Shown here piece by piece: positions 24,901 to 39,700 of a stretch of DNA of 64,000 nucleotides. Position 1 is the first letter of the stretch, and each line of letters starts with the position of its first letter. The DNA comes from Phaeosaccion multiseriatum (lineage: Eukaryota > Ochrophyta, other classes). The translations under genes and the position numbers were made by a program. The DNA lies in NCBI GenBank assembly GCA_965112735.1, contig OZ218950.1:1550001-1614000 (forward strand). Reading direction: 5' to 3'. The notes beneath the pieces are model-generated. The model was not told where the DNA came from and did no database searches. It saw nothing but the letters and a program-made list of their open reading frames with translations.

Positions 24901-25549
24901 CCCCTCCCTCCGTCCCGGTCCTGACCCCCTGTACCCCTCCCCCTCTCCCCCTCTCCCTACCCGTCCTGATCTGTCCTGACCCTCGGTAGTCTGAGGCTGA
25001 GCTGCAACGAATGTTCATGCAATACGATGCGGACAACTCGGGCTCGCTGGACAGTAAGGAGATGGCGCAAATGTGCAAAGAACTGGGGGCGGACCTTTCT
25101 ATTGCGGAGTTGGAGACGGCAATCATCATGCTTGACAAGGACCACGACGGCCTGGTGGACTGGAGTGAGGTGAGGAGGGTTGAGGAGGGCCGGGAGGATG
25201 AGGAGGGTGGGAATGGAGTGGGGTGTGAAGGGGCGAGGATGAGGCGGGACGGAGGTTTGTAGTCTTTGTAGCCTGTACACGTGTGCGGGGTGTAGTGCGA
25301 ATGCTTTTGGCTAGCCACAGGTGATGGCTCTGGATGCTCCTTCTGACTTACTGGGGTAGGGCCTCGTGCGTATGCTTTTCTTCAAGGCTGCTCGTCCCTT
25401 CCTTCTCATCGCTCATCTCTCTTTCTCCCTCCCTCTCTGCATCTCTCTTCCTCTCTCACTCTCTCTCACTGTCACTCTCTCTCACTCTCTCACTCTCTCT
25501 CGTACAGTTCTCTGCGTGGTACAAATCCCCCGACGTCCTCCTTCCATGA
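21971..25549 (+). CDS. TVP15/COPI-associated membrane protein with C-terminal EF-hands
   Basis: Ten exons keep phase (21971-22072, 22424-22475, 22651-22685, 22918-23040, 23390-23442, 23747-23809, 24140-24188, 24672-24785, 24990-25169, 25508-25549), giving 270 residues. The middle has four hydrophobic helices in the pattern of the COPI-associated/TVP15 family of Golgi membrane proteins: RVASYLGGVVMVVTGFMSFL, VYIFLFGWVIVFVEA, GVFYIFCGTLCLAQ and VLGVYMAGLGGLMIYYGKKA. The C-terminal ~70 residues hold two canonical EF-hand loops, DADNSGSLDSKE and DKDHDGLVDWSE, so calcium binding on the cytosolic side is expected. The role in Golgi vesicle traffic is inferred from the family. The start is the first ATG; the frame upstream opens only with a TTG. 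Confidence 0.85.
24186..24615 (+). repeat. Compound (GTGA)n / GTGTGTGTGAAGGA array
   Basis: About 430 bp of GTGA units punctuated at regular spacing by TTGAGTGTGTGTGTGTGAAGG blocks. It fills most of intron 7 of the TVP15-like gene and starts at the donor itself. Confidence 0.95.
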
Positions 25550-26242
25550 AGTCGCTTCTTCTCCATGTGCCAAACGAGTGGTGCCTCCATCCAAGATAAC
25601 GGTCGTTCCGGCGCAGCTGCATCGACTTTCGACGGCTGTCTACCTACCCACATACCTTCAGCTGTCTCAAGGCAAAGCTCGAGCTGAGCGGCTGTGTCGA
25701 GCTGAGCTGCTTTGTCAGTCGGCCGTTAGATGTGGACCGTTTTGTCTCCACCCACCTTCAACGTACCGTGTCGACACTTTTGTCTCTACCCCACCTCCAC
25801 CTCCGCCTTGACTGCCAATTTTTGACCGTCGTTCTGCTGAGTTTTTTTTTCTTATTTTTGTTCAATTTTTCACCGTCTGTACTTCATATACAATTTTTAT
25901 CGAACAGTGAATAGTGCAAGTGAGTACAGTGTCCTCCTTCCTCACACCCCAAGAGCGTTTCATGGTCTGTTCTGGGGTCTACTCGAGGAACGGAGGAGAG
26001 GAGGGGGTCAAGCGCGGCAGGCTTGATTAGCTATTGATTCAACTATTTTTTTACGTACAATTTTTATTTTTTATTTTATTTAGTGTTACGTATTGGCTCG
26101 ATGACCTCTTATATGTACACGCCCGAGTATATGTACACCGGAGGGGCCGGCGAGGAAAGTGAGGTGCCACACGAGAGTGAGAGAGCGAAAGAATGGATGG
26201 TTGGCAGAGGTGAGAGTCTACAGATGGCAAATGTTGTAGAGT
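25550..26242. other. Convergent 3' region, AT-richer
   Basis: About 690 bp between the stop codons of the TVP15-like (+) and ankyrin-pseudokinase (-) genes. It contains T-runs near 25840-25870 and 26040-26090 that stand out against the GC-rich surroundings and may be 3' UTR and polyadenylation DNA. No gene seen. Confidence 0.5.
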
Positions 26243-28060
26243 CTACACAAAGACGCGAACGCACTGCAGCACCGCGGCTCTGCATGTGGGGCACTTGCCC
26301 TTGGCCACGGTCGCATGGGCACAGCTCTCGTGGTAGGGCCCGTGCCCGCAGGGCAACAGCACCATGGGAGGACCCGAGATGTCTCCCCAGCAGATGACGC
26401 ACTCCTTCGCATGTACCACCACCTGCTGTGGTGCCGGCTCCTGCCCCTTGCTCTCCTCCACCCCTCCACCGTCCCTCCCTCCAAGCGCCTCCACAGACTG
26501 GGCAGGAGAGACGTCGAGCAAGGTCTTGCGCAGCTCAGAGAAGGTGGGGCGGTGGGCGGCCTTGTCTGCCCAGCAGCGCTGCATCACGCCGCTGTAGACG
26601 GCGTCCGGGCAGCCCTCCGGCCTCGTGAGACGGACACTTTGCTCACAGACCCGCGCTACCACCACCTCGTCGTCCAGGGTGGCAAAAAATGGCTTCAGGC
26701 CGTATGTCCACAGCTCCCACAGCAACACCCCAAACGCCCACACGTCGGACTTCTCGCTGAACCTGCCCCTCAGCATGGCCTCCTTTGACAGCCAGCGCCT
26801 GCTCCCCGTCTGTCCCGATGCGAAGTAGCCCGTGACCTTGACGAGCACCTTCGCAGGGTCGTGCGCGTCCCAGCCGTACACGAGAACGTTCCGTGCGGCG
26901 AGACTGCCGTGCACAAGCCCCTCATTGGCCAAGTGCTCCATCCCCTTCCGCACCTGCCTCGCCACCTCCATCAGCACCTCGTCTGCGGCGCACTCGTCTC
27001 GCTCCTCCATCTCATGCAGCACCGCCAAGAGCGAGCCGTGCGGGGCCACCTCATGCACCAAGTACACCCCCTCATGACGGTCGTCCATTCGCGCGTGCAT
27101 CTTCCCCAGAAGCGGCACCAAGTGGCTGTTGCGGCCCAGACGTAGCAGCGCCTCCTCTGAGCGCAGCTCGGCTTTGGAGGGCACGGCCACCACACTCACG
27201 TCGCGGCCCTCCCATCTTGCCCGGTACTCCTGCTGAGCCCTGTCGTGGGTCGAGGCGCCTTTCACTGCCTGCATGGACGGACAGAGCTGCTGCGGCGAAA
27301 TGGACTGTACCCTCGCCGACTGACTGGTGCTGGCGATGGTGCTGAAGGTCCTTGTGGCGGCTGCTGGGGAGGGAAAGGGTGGGGGCAGGGTCCCGAGTGG
27401 AGGGAAGTCGGCTGACATGGACATTTCGGACATCGCCGAGGCCAGGGCCGCCGCTGCTGGTCTTTGTTCGGGTACCCCTGGAGGCCCTCTTGAGGACGCA
27501 TGAGAGAAAATCGCCCGAGGCAGCCGTGTCGCCCACGATACTGGCGGTGACGGTGACAAAAGAGCTGGTGCTTCTTCCCCTCCTTCGGTGCCTGTGGGGG
27601 TCACTCCTGCTGCTGATGCCACTGGCATTGCTGCTCCTCCGCCGCCTTCTCCTGTCCCTCCTCTTCCTACTGTTCCTCCTCCACCTCCTCGTCCTCCTCC
27701 TCCTCCTCCTCCTCCTCCTCCTCCTCCTCCTCCTCCTCCTCCTCTTCTTCTTCCCCCTCCTCCTCCTCCTCCTCCTCCTCCTCCTCCTCCTCCTCCTCCT
27801 CCTCCTCCTCCTCCTCCTCTGCCTGCTGCTGTTGCTACTACTGCTCCTCCTGCTGCGGCTCCTGTTTCTCCTCTTCCTACTGCTGCAGTTGTTGTGGGTG
27901 TCACTGTTGCTGCTGGTGCTCCTGTTGCTGCTGGTGCTCCTCCTCCACCTCTTCCTCCACGTTCTCCCCCTCCTCCTCCTCCTCCTCCTCCTCCTCCTCC
28001 TGCTCCTCCTCCTCCTCCTCCTCCTCCTCCTCCTCCTCCTCCTCCTCCTCCTCCTCTTCC

Positions 28061-28092
<32 letters not shown>

Positions 28093-30891
28093 CTCCTCCC
28101 GCTGCCGTCATTCCTGCCTCTCCTTCTGCTTCTGGTTCCAGAGCCGTTCCAGCGCTGGTCGGCCGGTTCTTCTTCCTCCGCGTGCGTCGCGAAGCCGTGG
28201 GAGGGGGTAGAGGCGAGGAGGGAGTAGGAGCAGAGCGTGGGGGAGGAGGAGTAGACCGACGAGGAGAACGAGCAGGAGGAGGCGTGGCCAGCGGGCACAG
28301 CAGGCCGTAGTAGCCCATCACGGCAAGAAGCCGACACGGGCCCGTCCAAGCTCTTGCACCTGAAGGATAGAGAGGCGTGACAGGAGCAGACATGAGGGTA
28401 CAGGGGGGTACAGGCGGGCGACTCGTGCACAAGATACAGAAGTACCGCGGCTGAGTGTGTGGCAATGAAGAGAGTCCATTGCATTGCCTGGGTCCGATGT
28501 GCAAAGACACTCACCTCGCAACAGCATCTCCATGGCGTAGTGCTCTTCCCTGGCGGCCGCTTCCACGGCAGCTGCGACGTTGTCCGAGTTGTCGTCGCAC
28601 TCGCTCATCTGGAGGAGGTGGAACATCCGACCCATCCTTCCCTCTGCCGCAATCCTGGCCAAGACGTGCATCTTTGGCTTGAGTAGGCGACCGTCGGACT
28701 TGGACCTGCGTTGAGCGCCGAACAACTCGAGGACATCGGTGATGCGGTCCGCGAAACCCTCGCTGGCCTTCCCGTGCGAACAGGGCGGGGCTGGGTCTGT
28801 CGGTGTATTCTCGACTGTTAGTAGGTTGTCGCAATCCCCTGTTAAGCAAGTTTGGCACAGCCCCATCTTGGCCAGCTCTAGTGGTCCCAATTTGGATGTA
28901 TTGCACAAGTTCGGATCCGCGCCGTGCTCCAGCAAGAGAGTGACAGTATCGAGATGCTTCCCGTAAACAGCGTGCATGAGAGGAGTCATCTGCTTGCTAT
29001 CGCGGGCATCAATCACCGCCCCGCCGCGAAGAAGGGCGGCCGTAGTCTGACTATATCCTCGATTGGCGGCCTGGCCCAATGCGGTAATATCATGCTCGTT
29101 TTCCACTGCGTGTACATCAACCCCTCTCTCCAAACACAGCGCCACCAGCTCCGCGGAGTGTTGTCGCTCTTCTTTGCACAGATTGGCTGTGCCTTGTATG
29201 AATATCATGATGACGTCCATATTGGCCCCGGCCTTGGCGTGTATGTTCGCCCCATGGTCGAGCAGGAGGTTGATCACATCGAGACTACACCCTTCCTGCG
29301 CGGCATAGAGCAGCGGCACCATCCCACCATCACATGCGGCATTAACGTCGGCCCCGCGTTGAAGCAAGAGCGCAGCGGCCTCCGGGCGCCCACCTTTCAC
29401 GGCCGCAAAAAGCGGTACGCTGCCCCTGCAGTCTCTGGCGTCGATATCCGCTCCTTCGTCAAGCAATAGCCGAATCACTTCGCAATGCCCGCCCCCCGCG
29501 GCCATACTGAGGGGAGTTCTTCTAAGGCTCGAGCTGCGGGTATCTACATCCATTCCCCTCTCTCGGAGAAGTCTCACCATGCGACAGAGCCCCGCATCGG
29601 CGGCATGGTGCAACATGGAGTCGCCCATGTAGTCCTTTGCATACAGATCTGCGCCGGCGTCCAGCAAATACTCTACAACTTGGTGGTTCTCAGGCTGACG
29701 CAAAGAAACCAAGATTGGTGTTCCTCCGCCGGAACTGTCGTCCTGTCTCGCGTCCACGTCAAGGCCATACTTCTCCACGAGCATCTTGACCAGCTCCAGG
29801 TGCCCATATGCGGCCGCACAGTGCAGCAGTGTCCGCCCCGAAGCATCAACATGTGCACATACATCTGCGCCCGCCGAAGCAAGGAGATTGAGCACCGCAG
29901 CGTGTCCACCCTCCGCTGCAAATCGAAGGGCTGCTACACCACCACTGTCGTCGAGTGCGCTCACATCCACTTCGGCCTCCAGAAGCAGCTCAACAACCCC
30001 AGAGTTCCCGTTCGCAGCAGCAATATCGAGTGGTGTGGCCTCGCTCTCATCGGAGGCATTCACGGCCGACCCTCTGGCCAGCAAAAGCTTGACGATCTCA
30101 CAGGACCCGCTGCAGGCAGCACGATGCAGCGCATTCCTCTTTTCTTCGTCATACGCGTGCACGTCGGCTCCCGCATCCAACAGAAGCCTGGTGACGACTG
30201 GGTTTCCATCCAGGGCGCACGAGAGCAGCGGTGTGAGCTGGTAAGCGTCACGGGCGTTGACACTGGCGGTGCCCCCGCTGGCGAGAAGCAGCTCAGCCAC
30301 GTCAGAGTGCCCCTTACAAGCAGCCCAGTGCAGAGGCGACTGCTGCAGAGCGTCCGTAGCATTCGTGTCCGCCCCGTGCTCCAAGAGCAGCGAGCACGCT
30401 GCGGTCAGTCCTCTCATAGCGGCGAGGCAGAGCGCAGTGGTCCCCCCGGAGGGTCTAAAGTCGACGCTGTTGGTGTGGTGCAAGAAGACCCTGGCGACCT
30501 CCAGGTTGTCATCCACGATGGCCCACTGCAAGAACGACAGACCGTGGGGGGTATTTTCTCTTCCGGCTCCATCACTCCATCGACTGATGACGGCAATCAC
30601 TCGCTCTGCAGACCTCTGCCTCTCAGACGCGTCCTTTCCGAGTGCGCGGGAAAGCTGCAAGAGCTCCATCTGCTCTGGGGATATGTTAAGCTCTGCGGTC
30701 CCGAGACAAACAGGGAGGGGAAAGAAGAGCGGAGAGTCAAGGAGGGAAGAGGGAAAAAAAAGAAGGAGATCTAGGGGAAGGGACAAGCAAGAAAGGGGGC
30801 TTTCGCACTCACCTTTATCCTTTTCCATTCTCCGCTCTTTCAGCTCTTGCCAGCCCTCGCTAGAACTGCCCTGCAGGATCAAACCCTTCAT
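26243..30891 (-). CDS. Ankyrin repeat - pseudokinase - RING protein
   Basis: Three exons, 30891-30813, 30692-28515 and 28359-26243, join in phase to 1,457 codons. Residues ~80-620 are about 14 ankyrin repeats (for example TPLSMAAGGGHCEVIRLLLD). After a long Gly-rich linker encoded by a triplet repeat comes a tyrosine-kinase-like fold with the late motifs intact: LAARNVL, SEKSDVWAFGVLLWELWTYG and CWADKAAHRPTFSEL. All catalytic residues look lost. The VAIK lysine is replaced (VSVVAVPS), HRD is HGS, DFG is TGY, and APE is SKE. The C-terminus is a RING (CVIC, CGHGPYHESC, CPTC). I therefore expect a scaffold or ubiquitin ligase rather than a kinase; substrates are unknown. The Gly-rich linker could hide an unspliced intron, but the phase total argues it is read through. 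It diverges from the DsbA-like gene. Confidence 0.85.
27660..28105 (+). repeat. (CTC)n block inside coding exon 3
   Basis: About 430 bp of CTC/CTT/CTG triplets. On the minus strand they encode the Gly-rich linker between the ankyrin and pseudokinase parts. Other frames are also open, as expected for a triplet repeat. Confidence 0.9.
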
Positions 30892-31104
30892 GAGTAGCGT
30901 GTAGGGGAAGAGGGAGAGGGAATGAAATGAGAAGAGGAATGGATCCTCAAGGTAAGGCCCGGGCCCATGCAATCCATGACGTGCATCAATATGTAGAAAG
31001 CGAGTGATTCCTTTCGGCGTCTTGATACCTCCAGGGACACGCACAGCAGGACGAGAGAAAGAATCATGCCTCCTCGTCTTCCCGGAACTCATGTGGGATC
31101 CTCT
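30892..31104. promoter_or_regulatory. Divergent intergenic region
   Basis: 213 bp between the chosen start codons of the ankyrin-pseudokinase gene (-) and the DsbA-like gene (+). The minus-strand frame stays open upstream, so the true start could lie further up. Confidence 0.45.
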
Positions 31105-34074
<2,970 letters not shown>

Positions 34075-35316
34075 CCCTGCTGATGATACCTGGCTTCGTT
34101 GTCATATTTGGACTTTCTCAAGGACTTGGTCCAGATCAACGGCTCAATATGTCAGCTCTTTTGGTGCGGGGCAGCAGCGCCTCTACAACAGGGAGAATAG
34201 GGGGGCAGAAACGAAGAGGGCCACGATCACGGGGAGAGATTGGTGGCCCTGCTCCGACGGCGATGGCAGCTGACGATGGCTCTTGTTACCAGAGCAGGAG
34301 GGCCACGATCACGGGGAGAGATTGGTGGCCGTGCTCCGACGGCGATGGCAGCTGACGATGCCCCTTGTTACCAGAGCAGGAGGGCCACGATCACGGGGAG
34401 AGATTGGTGGCCCTGCTCCGACGGCGATGGCAGCTGACGATGCCCCTTGTTACCAGAGCTGGCCCTTGTTACCAGAGCACCGCCCCTTTTGGTTTTCGGC
34501 CGGGGTCGGTCGGTTGGTCGGGAGGGAGGGAGCAGCATTTGGGGCGGCGATCATTCCTTTCTTCCAATAGCCTTTACTATATAAAGTTCTCACCTGCCCT
34601 TACTTGGAGCGCCAGCAGCGACACAGAGAGTGGGGTAGGAGAGTTGCTAGGAGTGCAGAGCAGAGGAGAGGCAGCCCTTGGAAGGGGCAGAAGCGGAGGA
34701 AGCAGAAGCAACAGAGTAACAGAAGCGATTTGCCGCGAGGTGGCAAGAGGCCAGGGGACTTAAATCGCCAGCACTGGGAAGGAAGGAAGGAAGGAAGGAA
34801 GGTGCCTTCTTGCAGCGCATGCGTGACAGCGCCCACAGTCTGTTCGTGTTCGGTCAGGCTTCCACCACGGAATGGTGGCCCACAGTCACCGCTCAGCAGT
34901 GGAAGAGGGAAGCGACTTCGCAGTCGTCTCTGTGCATATTAGGAAAAAAAAACCCAATCGACCTCATGAGTCCGTGGCTGGTCCATCCAGATCATTTGAT
35001 GATTCTCACGCGAAGAATCGCCCAAAGACGGACAAATAATGAGTTGCAGCCCTCCCTCCTCATCAAAACTCTCTAAATTAATTTTTTATACAGCGCTCTT
35101 CCCGAAGCCCTCGAAAGGGAGGAAGTCGACATAGTGGCATGCCCAGCGAGCTTCCTCTAAGGTGGATGGTGGGGCAGACAGAGAGGAGCGCACCCACCCG
35201 TGGCTCCTTCGCGGGGCTATCTTCGACAGTGACCCCACAGTGACACGATTCCCCTTTGCTTCCCTGCAACGTCTTGCTCACTGCATCCTCAACAAGGCCC
35301 GTTCTTCTTAAGTCAA
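34075..35316. other. Convergent 3' region with tandem repeats
   Basis: 1.24 kb between the DsbA-like (+) and TMEM205-like (-) stop codons. It holds the 82-bp tandem repeat, a short GGAA array near 34780-34803 and otherwise unassigned DNA. No gene supported. Confidence 0.6.
34219..34464 (+). repeat. 82-bp tandem repeat, three copies
   Basis: Three head-to-tail copies start at 34219, 34301 and 34383 (each begins GGCCACGATCACGGGGAGAG). They differ only at a few positions. The period is not a multiple of three, so it is not a coding repeat. Confidence 0.95.
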
Positions 35317-36691
35317 TTAAGCGGCAGGGATAGGCAGAGATTGGGCCAGCTTCCATACATAGCCCACGGCCCCGATAAGTGCCCCCAAATTGAGCATGCT
35401 CGAGGCGCCGTGTAAACTTCCGAACTGCTTGACGAGCTTGCGGTACTCGTCAGTGTTCTGTGAAGGAGGGGAGGGGGAGCGGAGAGGAGGGGTGGGGAGG
35501 ACGGGAGGGTAGCCGTCAGCAGGTATCGGTTGTGTGAATGTGCGTGTGTGTGCGTGCGAGAGAGAGAGAGAGAGAGAGAAAGGACAACGGGTCAGACATC
35601 CACAAGTCTTTTGGGGAAGGAAGGTCAACGGTCACCAGCCAATGCGTGCGTACCTTGTCCCCATTGTTCTCGATTTCGTAACGCTTGAACATGACGTCCG
35701 TGTTCATGGGCTCAAACACGAGGAGGTTGAGGATATTGCTCACGAGCGAGATGGTGAGACACCAGCCTGCGCTGCTGCGGAGGGGAAGCTTGGGCAGAGT
35801 GGTAACCATCATCATGCCAATCGCAGTGGCGTTGAGGACGAAGTAGAGGGGGAATAGCCGAGACTGTACCTTGCCTGAGGAGGAACCACACACATACATA
35901 CATACACACAGAGCGGGATGAACATACATACTCATATACACCAACACCAACCACCGAGAGAGACAGACAGACAGACACACACACAGAGCGAGATGAACAT
36001 ACTCACATACACCAACACACAGAGAGAGACAGACAGACAGCATCTCAAGAGGCAAGACTTTGCAAGCAACCGCCCCCGCCCCCCCACTGACCGAACATCT
36101 GTCGAGGTAGCGTCTTGAACATGGTAATGCCCGCAATAAAGGTTGTCCACAGAGAGCTCCCCAGCCACGCGGACAGGGCAACCAGGTGGAGGAACATGGG
36201 CGCCGCACTCTTGGCCCCGACCAGCTCCGCGCCCCCTCCGGTGGAAGCCACGAGGGCCAGCCCTATTAAAAACAGCCTCACGGGGTTCTTGTTGTGCAGT
36301 GCGGGCTGGATCCTGTGGGTCAAGCAAAGAAATGGAGGGAGGGATTGAGTTTTTGGTATCCGATTTGTTGTTCTCTTGCTGGTTTGCTGCTTCCTCACCA
36401 AGCCTGCTGCGATGAAGGATCCCATTTGTTCAGTCCGCCGGCTCCTTTGGGTCCGTCAGTAGCCGAGGCAGAGAGCCTGTTTTCCCTGCCCTTGCTGCCG
36501 CTGCTGCTCCATCCCTGCACTGCTCTCCTCCGTCTGACGCTTCTCAACGATTTCAACACGCTTCTTGACTTCTCTGCTCCTCCCGCCGTTGCCCGCATTG
36601 TCAAGGCATGCCCTTGCTGAGGTGCGAGCACAGTGAAGGCGGAGGCGAGTGGAAGCACTGCCAAGAGCAAGAGCAGGCGTGGAGGAGCCAT
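35317..36691 (-). CDS. TMEM205-like (DUF4149) membrane protein, plastid-targeted
   Basis: Four exons (36691-36399, 36312-36092, 35874-35654, 35457-35317) keep phase and give 291 residues. The ATG at 36691 opens a signal peptide (APPRLLLLLAVLPL) ending ASAFT, the canonical complex-plastid cleavage motif, followed by an Arg/Ser-rich transit-like stretch. The body has the TMEM205/DUF4149 pattern: a first helix region MFLHLVALSAWLGSSLWTTF with ITMFKTLPRQMFG, then SRLFPLYFVLNATAIGMMMV, and a last part KQFGSLHGASSMLNLGALIG in which the family's H-G motif is present. The molecular role of the family is poorly known. An in-frame ATG 17 residues upstream exists, but the signal peptide fits best from 36691. 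Its start lies 88 bp from that of TBCCD1. Confidence 0.85.
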
Positions 36692-36779
36692 ATTAAGAGG
36701 AAGAGGAAAGAGGAAGAGCCCGGATATCGATGTGCTCGACATTTTCGCGAGGGACAGAGCGAGCGACAGAGATAACGCG
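36692..36779. promoter_or_regulatory. 88-bp divergent gap between two start codons
   Basis: Only 88 bp separate the ATGs of the TMEM205-like (-) and TBCCD1 (+) genes. The two 5' UTRs probably overlap or the promoters extend into coding DNA. No core motif was recognised. Confidence 0.6.
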
Positions 36780-39700
36780 ATGGTGCGGCTATGGCTGCGC
36801 AACGAGGTCTTTGATGGGGTGATACCTCTCCGCACTATTGCTACGGGAGGGGCAGGAGGTGGCGGCTCGCCGCTGAAGTCCAAGTCAAGTCAGCAAGGTG
36901 GGAGGGAGGAAGAGGGTGGAGAGGTAGAAGGATAGAAAGAGATGTTGAACGATAGCACAGCAAAGATGGGGAAGGAAGGGGCTGGGGGGTTTCGTTGGGG
37001 ATTGGGGAGGAGGAAAAGCTATTGCTCGTCTTGCACTTGCCCTTGGCGGTGTTTTTTCACGCCTCTCCTCCTCCTCCTGGTCGTCCTGCTCTTCCTCGTC
37101 CTCCTGCTGCTACTGCTGCCTGCCGTTCCACCCTCGTTGCTCCAGAAATCAACCAACAGCTCTTCTCGCTCGTGTCGGCGCTCCGAGAGGTGCACCCCAC
37201 CTCCGTGCGCTACACAACATGGATCACAGAGGGGTGGCGAGTGCTGCATTGGAGCGAGCCCATTGCGAAGCTGTTTTGGGAGCTCCTTTCTATCTATCAT
37301 GGGGAGCACGTAGGTAAGTAAATGTTAGGAGAGATGTAGGAAAGGGACGGGGCGGCGCGTGTGTCACACCTTTTACAAACCTACACAACCCCCCCCTACC
37401 CACCGTCTCCTTGCCACCTCTCAACTCGTGTGCCACAGCGCGGAGCAGCGAGAGCGCTGCAGGCAACGGTAGTGGCGCTAGCAGTAGCGGTGGGCCAAAT
37501 AGTAATGGCGAGAACGACGATGGTGGCAGCGGCGAAGGCAGTACAGCCGTCTCTGCGGCAGGGGATGGGGGCGTGGGCGGGGCGGCAGCAGCAGTAGGCG
37601 CCTCAGCCTCGGCCGCCCCAGCGCCCGCGTTTCCCTTCAGCCGGCAACAGCAACCGGTGGTGGAGGTCCCCATCCCCACGCTGTCGCTCTTCCTCTTCCT
37701 CTATCTTAGTCCCGACAGCACCACTTCGCGTGTGAGTGGGAATATCGCCTCGAAGTACGTGGACGTGATGTGGACTGATAACATGGAGGACGTGGACGAC
37801 CATCTGCACGACACCAGAGGAGGGGGCAAGGTGAGTGAATATATGTGTGTGTGTGTGAGAGAGAGAAAGAGAGTCTCTGAGAGAGAGACGAGGAGGATAT
37901 AGAGAGAGACAGAATGAGAGCGATAGAGAGAGAGCGCAAGAGAGGGAGAGAGTGAGAGTGAGACAGGGAGTAAGAGAGCGAGATAGAGAGAGTAGATGAG
38001 GGGGCAAGGTGAGAGAGAGATTGAGACGAGAGGAAGGGAGATACAGAGAGAGCAGGAGAGGAGGGCGCGCGAGAGGGCAAGAGAGAGAGAGAGAGGAAGG
38101 AAGGAGAGGAGCTTCTTATATTCTGGTGCGAAGAGGGAGGCGCATTGACTTACTAAATGCCTTCAGGGCTCTGCCGGTTTTGGTGGGTGGGAGGACGAAA
38201 GGATGCTACCTACCTACCTACCCGCCCACCTGCACACCTACCTACCCACCTACCTTCCTACCCACCTACCTTCCTATCCACCTACCTACCTACCTACCTA
38301 CCTACCTACCTACCTACCTACCTACCTACCTACCTACTTACCTACGTACCCTTGACTTCTCCAGTCACTGCTGCTGACCCGCGGCTCTCCTCACCCCCTT
38401 CTTCTTCCCCCTGTGATGTTGATGTACATACCTGTGTGTGCGTGCTTGGCGACTACGTACGTGTCATGTGTATACACGTATATATGCACGCGTGCGTCGT
38501 GACCAACCCTTGCTGGGGCATTTCAGATAAGCCCCCGGGATGGAGGGGGTTTCAGCACTCCCGGAAAGAGGTCTCAGGGCGGTGGGCTGTCGCCGAAAGG
38601 AGGAGCAAGGTGAGTGAGTCGAGCAAGGAGCACTTACTTGCCCAACCCCACCTCCTCGGTGCAAACACCCCTTTATTGGCCTATGTCATTGAGGCCAAAG
38701 CTCCGGAGAGATGGAGAGGGGAAATGGCACACACACACGGGTAGAGTCTTAAAGAACACGAAATCTCGCCATTCTCTTCACTCCCTTCACTCTCCACATA
38801 CACAGACGGAGTAGATCCCCCGGCAGTGGAGGTGGCCAGAGTCCCTCTTCCCCGTCGTCTTCCGTGTCTCCCACGAGGGCTCGAGCAATGCGTCTGCAGG
38901 CCAGGAATGCCGATGAGGCGCACAGACTGGTGAGTAGAGGCATATGGGGGAGGGGGAGGGGTGCTCTGTTTGTGCACTCATCGCCGATCTACGATACCTA
39001 GCTTGATGCGATATGGGCTTTTGAATGACCGCTTTTGACAAGGAAGGCTCTTTCCATGAAGGCAACCTTCCGCTAGGTGCTCACTAAGTAAGGAATGTCG
39101 GAATCAGATCTCCTCTCGTTCCATCTTATCTCATTTCGTTTCATCTTTGTCTTTTCCTATCTATCCATCGTCGGTGCTCCCCTCCCTCCCTCCCTCCCTC
39201 CCCTTCCCTCGCCACAGGTGTTTGTAAAGCGGAACCTGAAGGTGCTTTTGCAGCTCGTGAGCAGCGACCCCCTCGCTCTTGAGGCCTGCGAGGAGGAGAA
39301 CTTTACCGTTTCAGCAGCAGATGTGCAGAGACTTAGCTTCCTTGTGGAGGGGGGAGAGGTGCTAGAGTTGATGGAGGATATAGGGGGGGGAGGGGGAGGG
39401 GGAGGAGGAGGAGGAGGAGGAGGAGGAGGAGCAGCAGCAGCGTCGTGTCCCGTGGACACCAATCTGCTGCATACCCCTCTGCGACAGGCGATTCCCGCTG
39501 ACCTCAACACTGGTGTGGAGCTGTGCGACTATTTGGAGCACAAGCTGACTATCAACGAATCACTATACCCTCTGCCTCCCTCGCCCGCTGCGCCCTTCAT
39601 GAGTCCCCAAGACGCCGCCGGAGTCAGCACTTCGCACTTGAGTGATGAGGACGATGGGGGAGGCCACTCACCTGCTCCACATTCAAAGGTTGGTACTGCA

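Noticed and set aside
27352-28310. Long plus-strand Leu-rich and Pro-rich ORFs (291 and 240 codons)
   Set aside because: They are antisense shadows of the Gly-rich linker of the ankyrin-pseudokinase gene, made by a CTC triplet repeat.
29485-30774. 429-codon plus-strand ORF
   Set aside because: Antisense to the ankyrin repeats. The minus frame shows regular ankyrin motifs and splices in phase, while the plus frame has no domain-like features.
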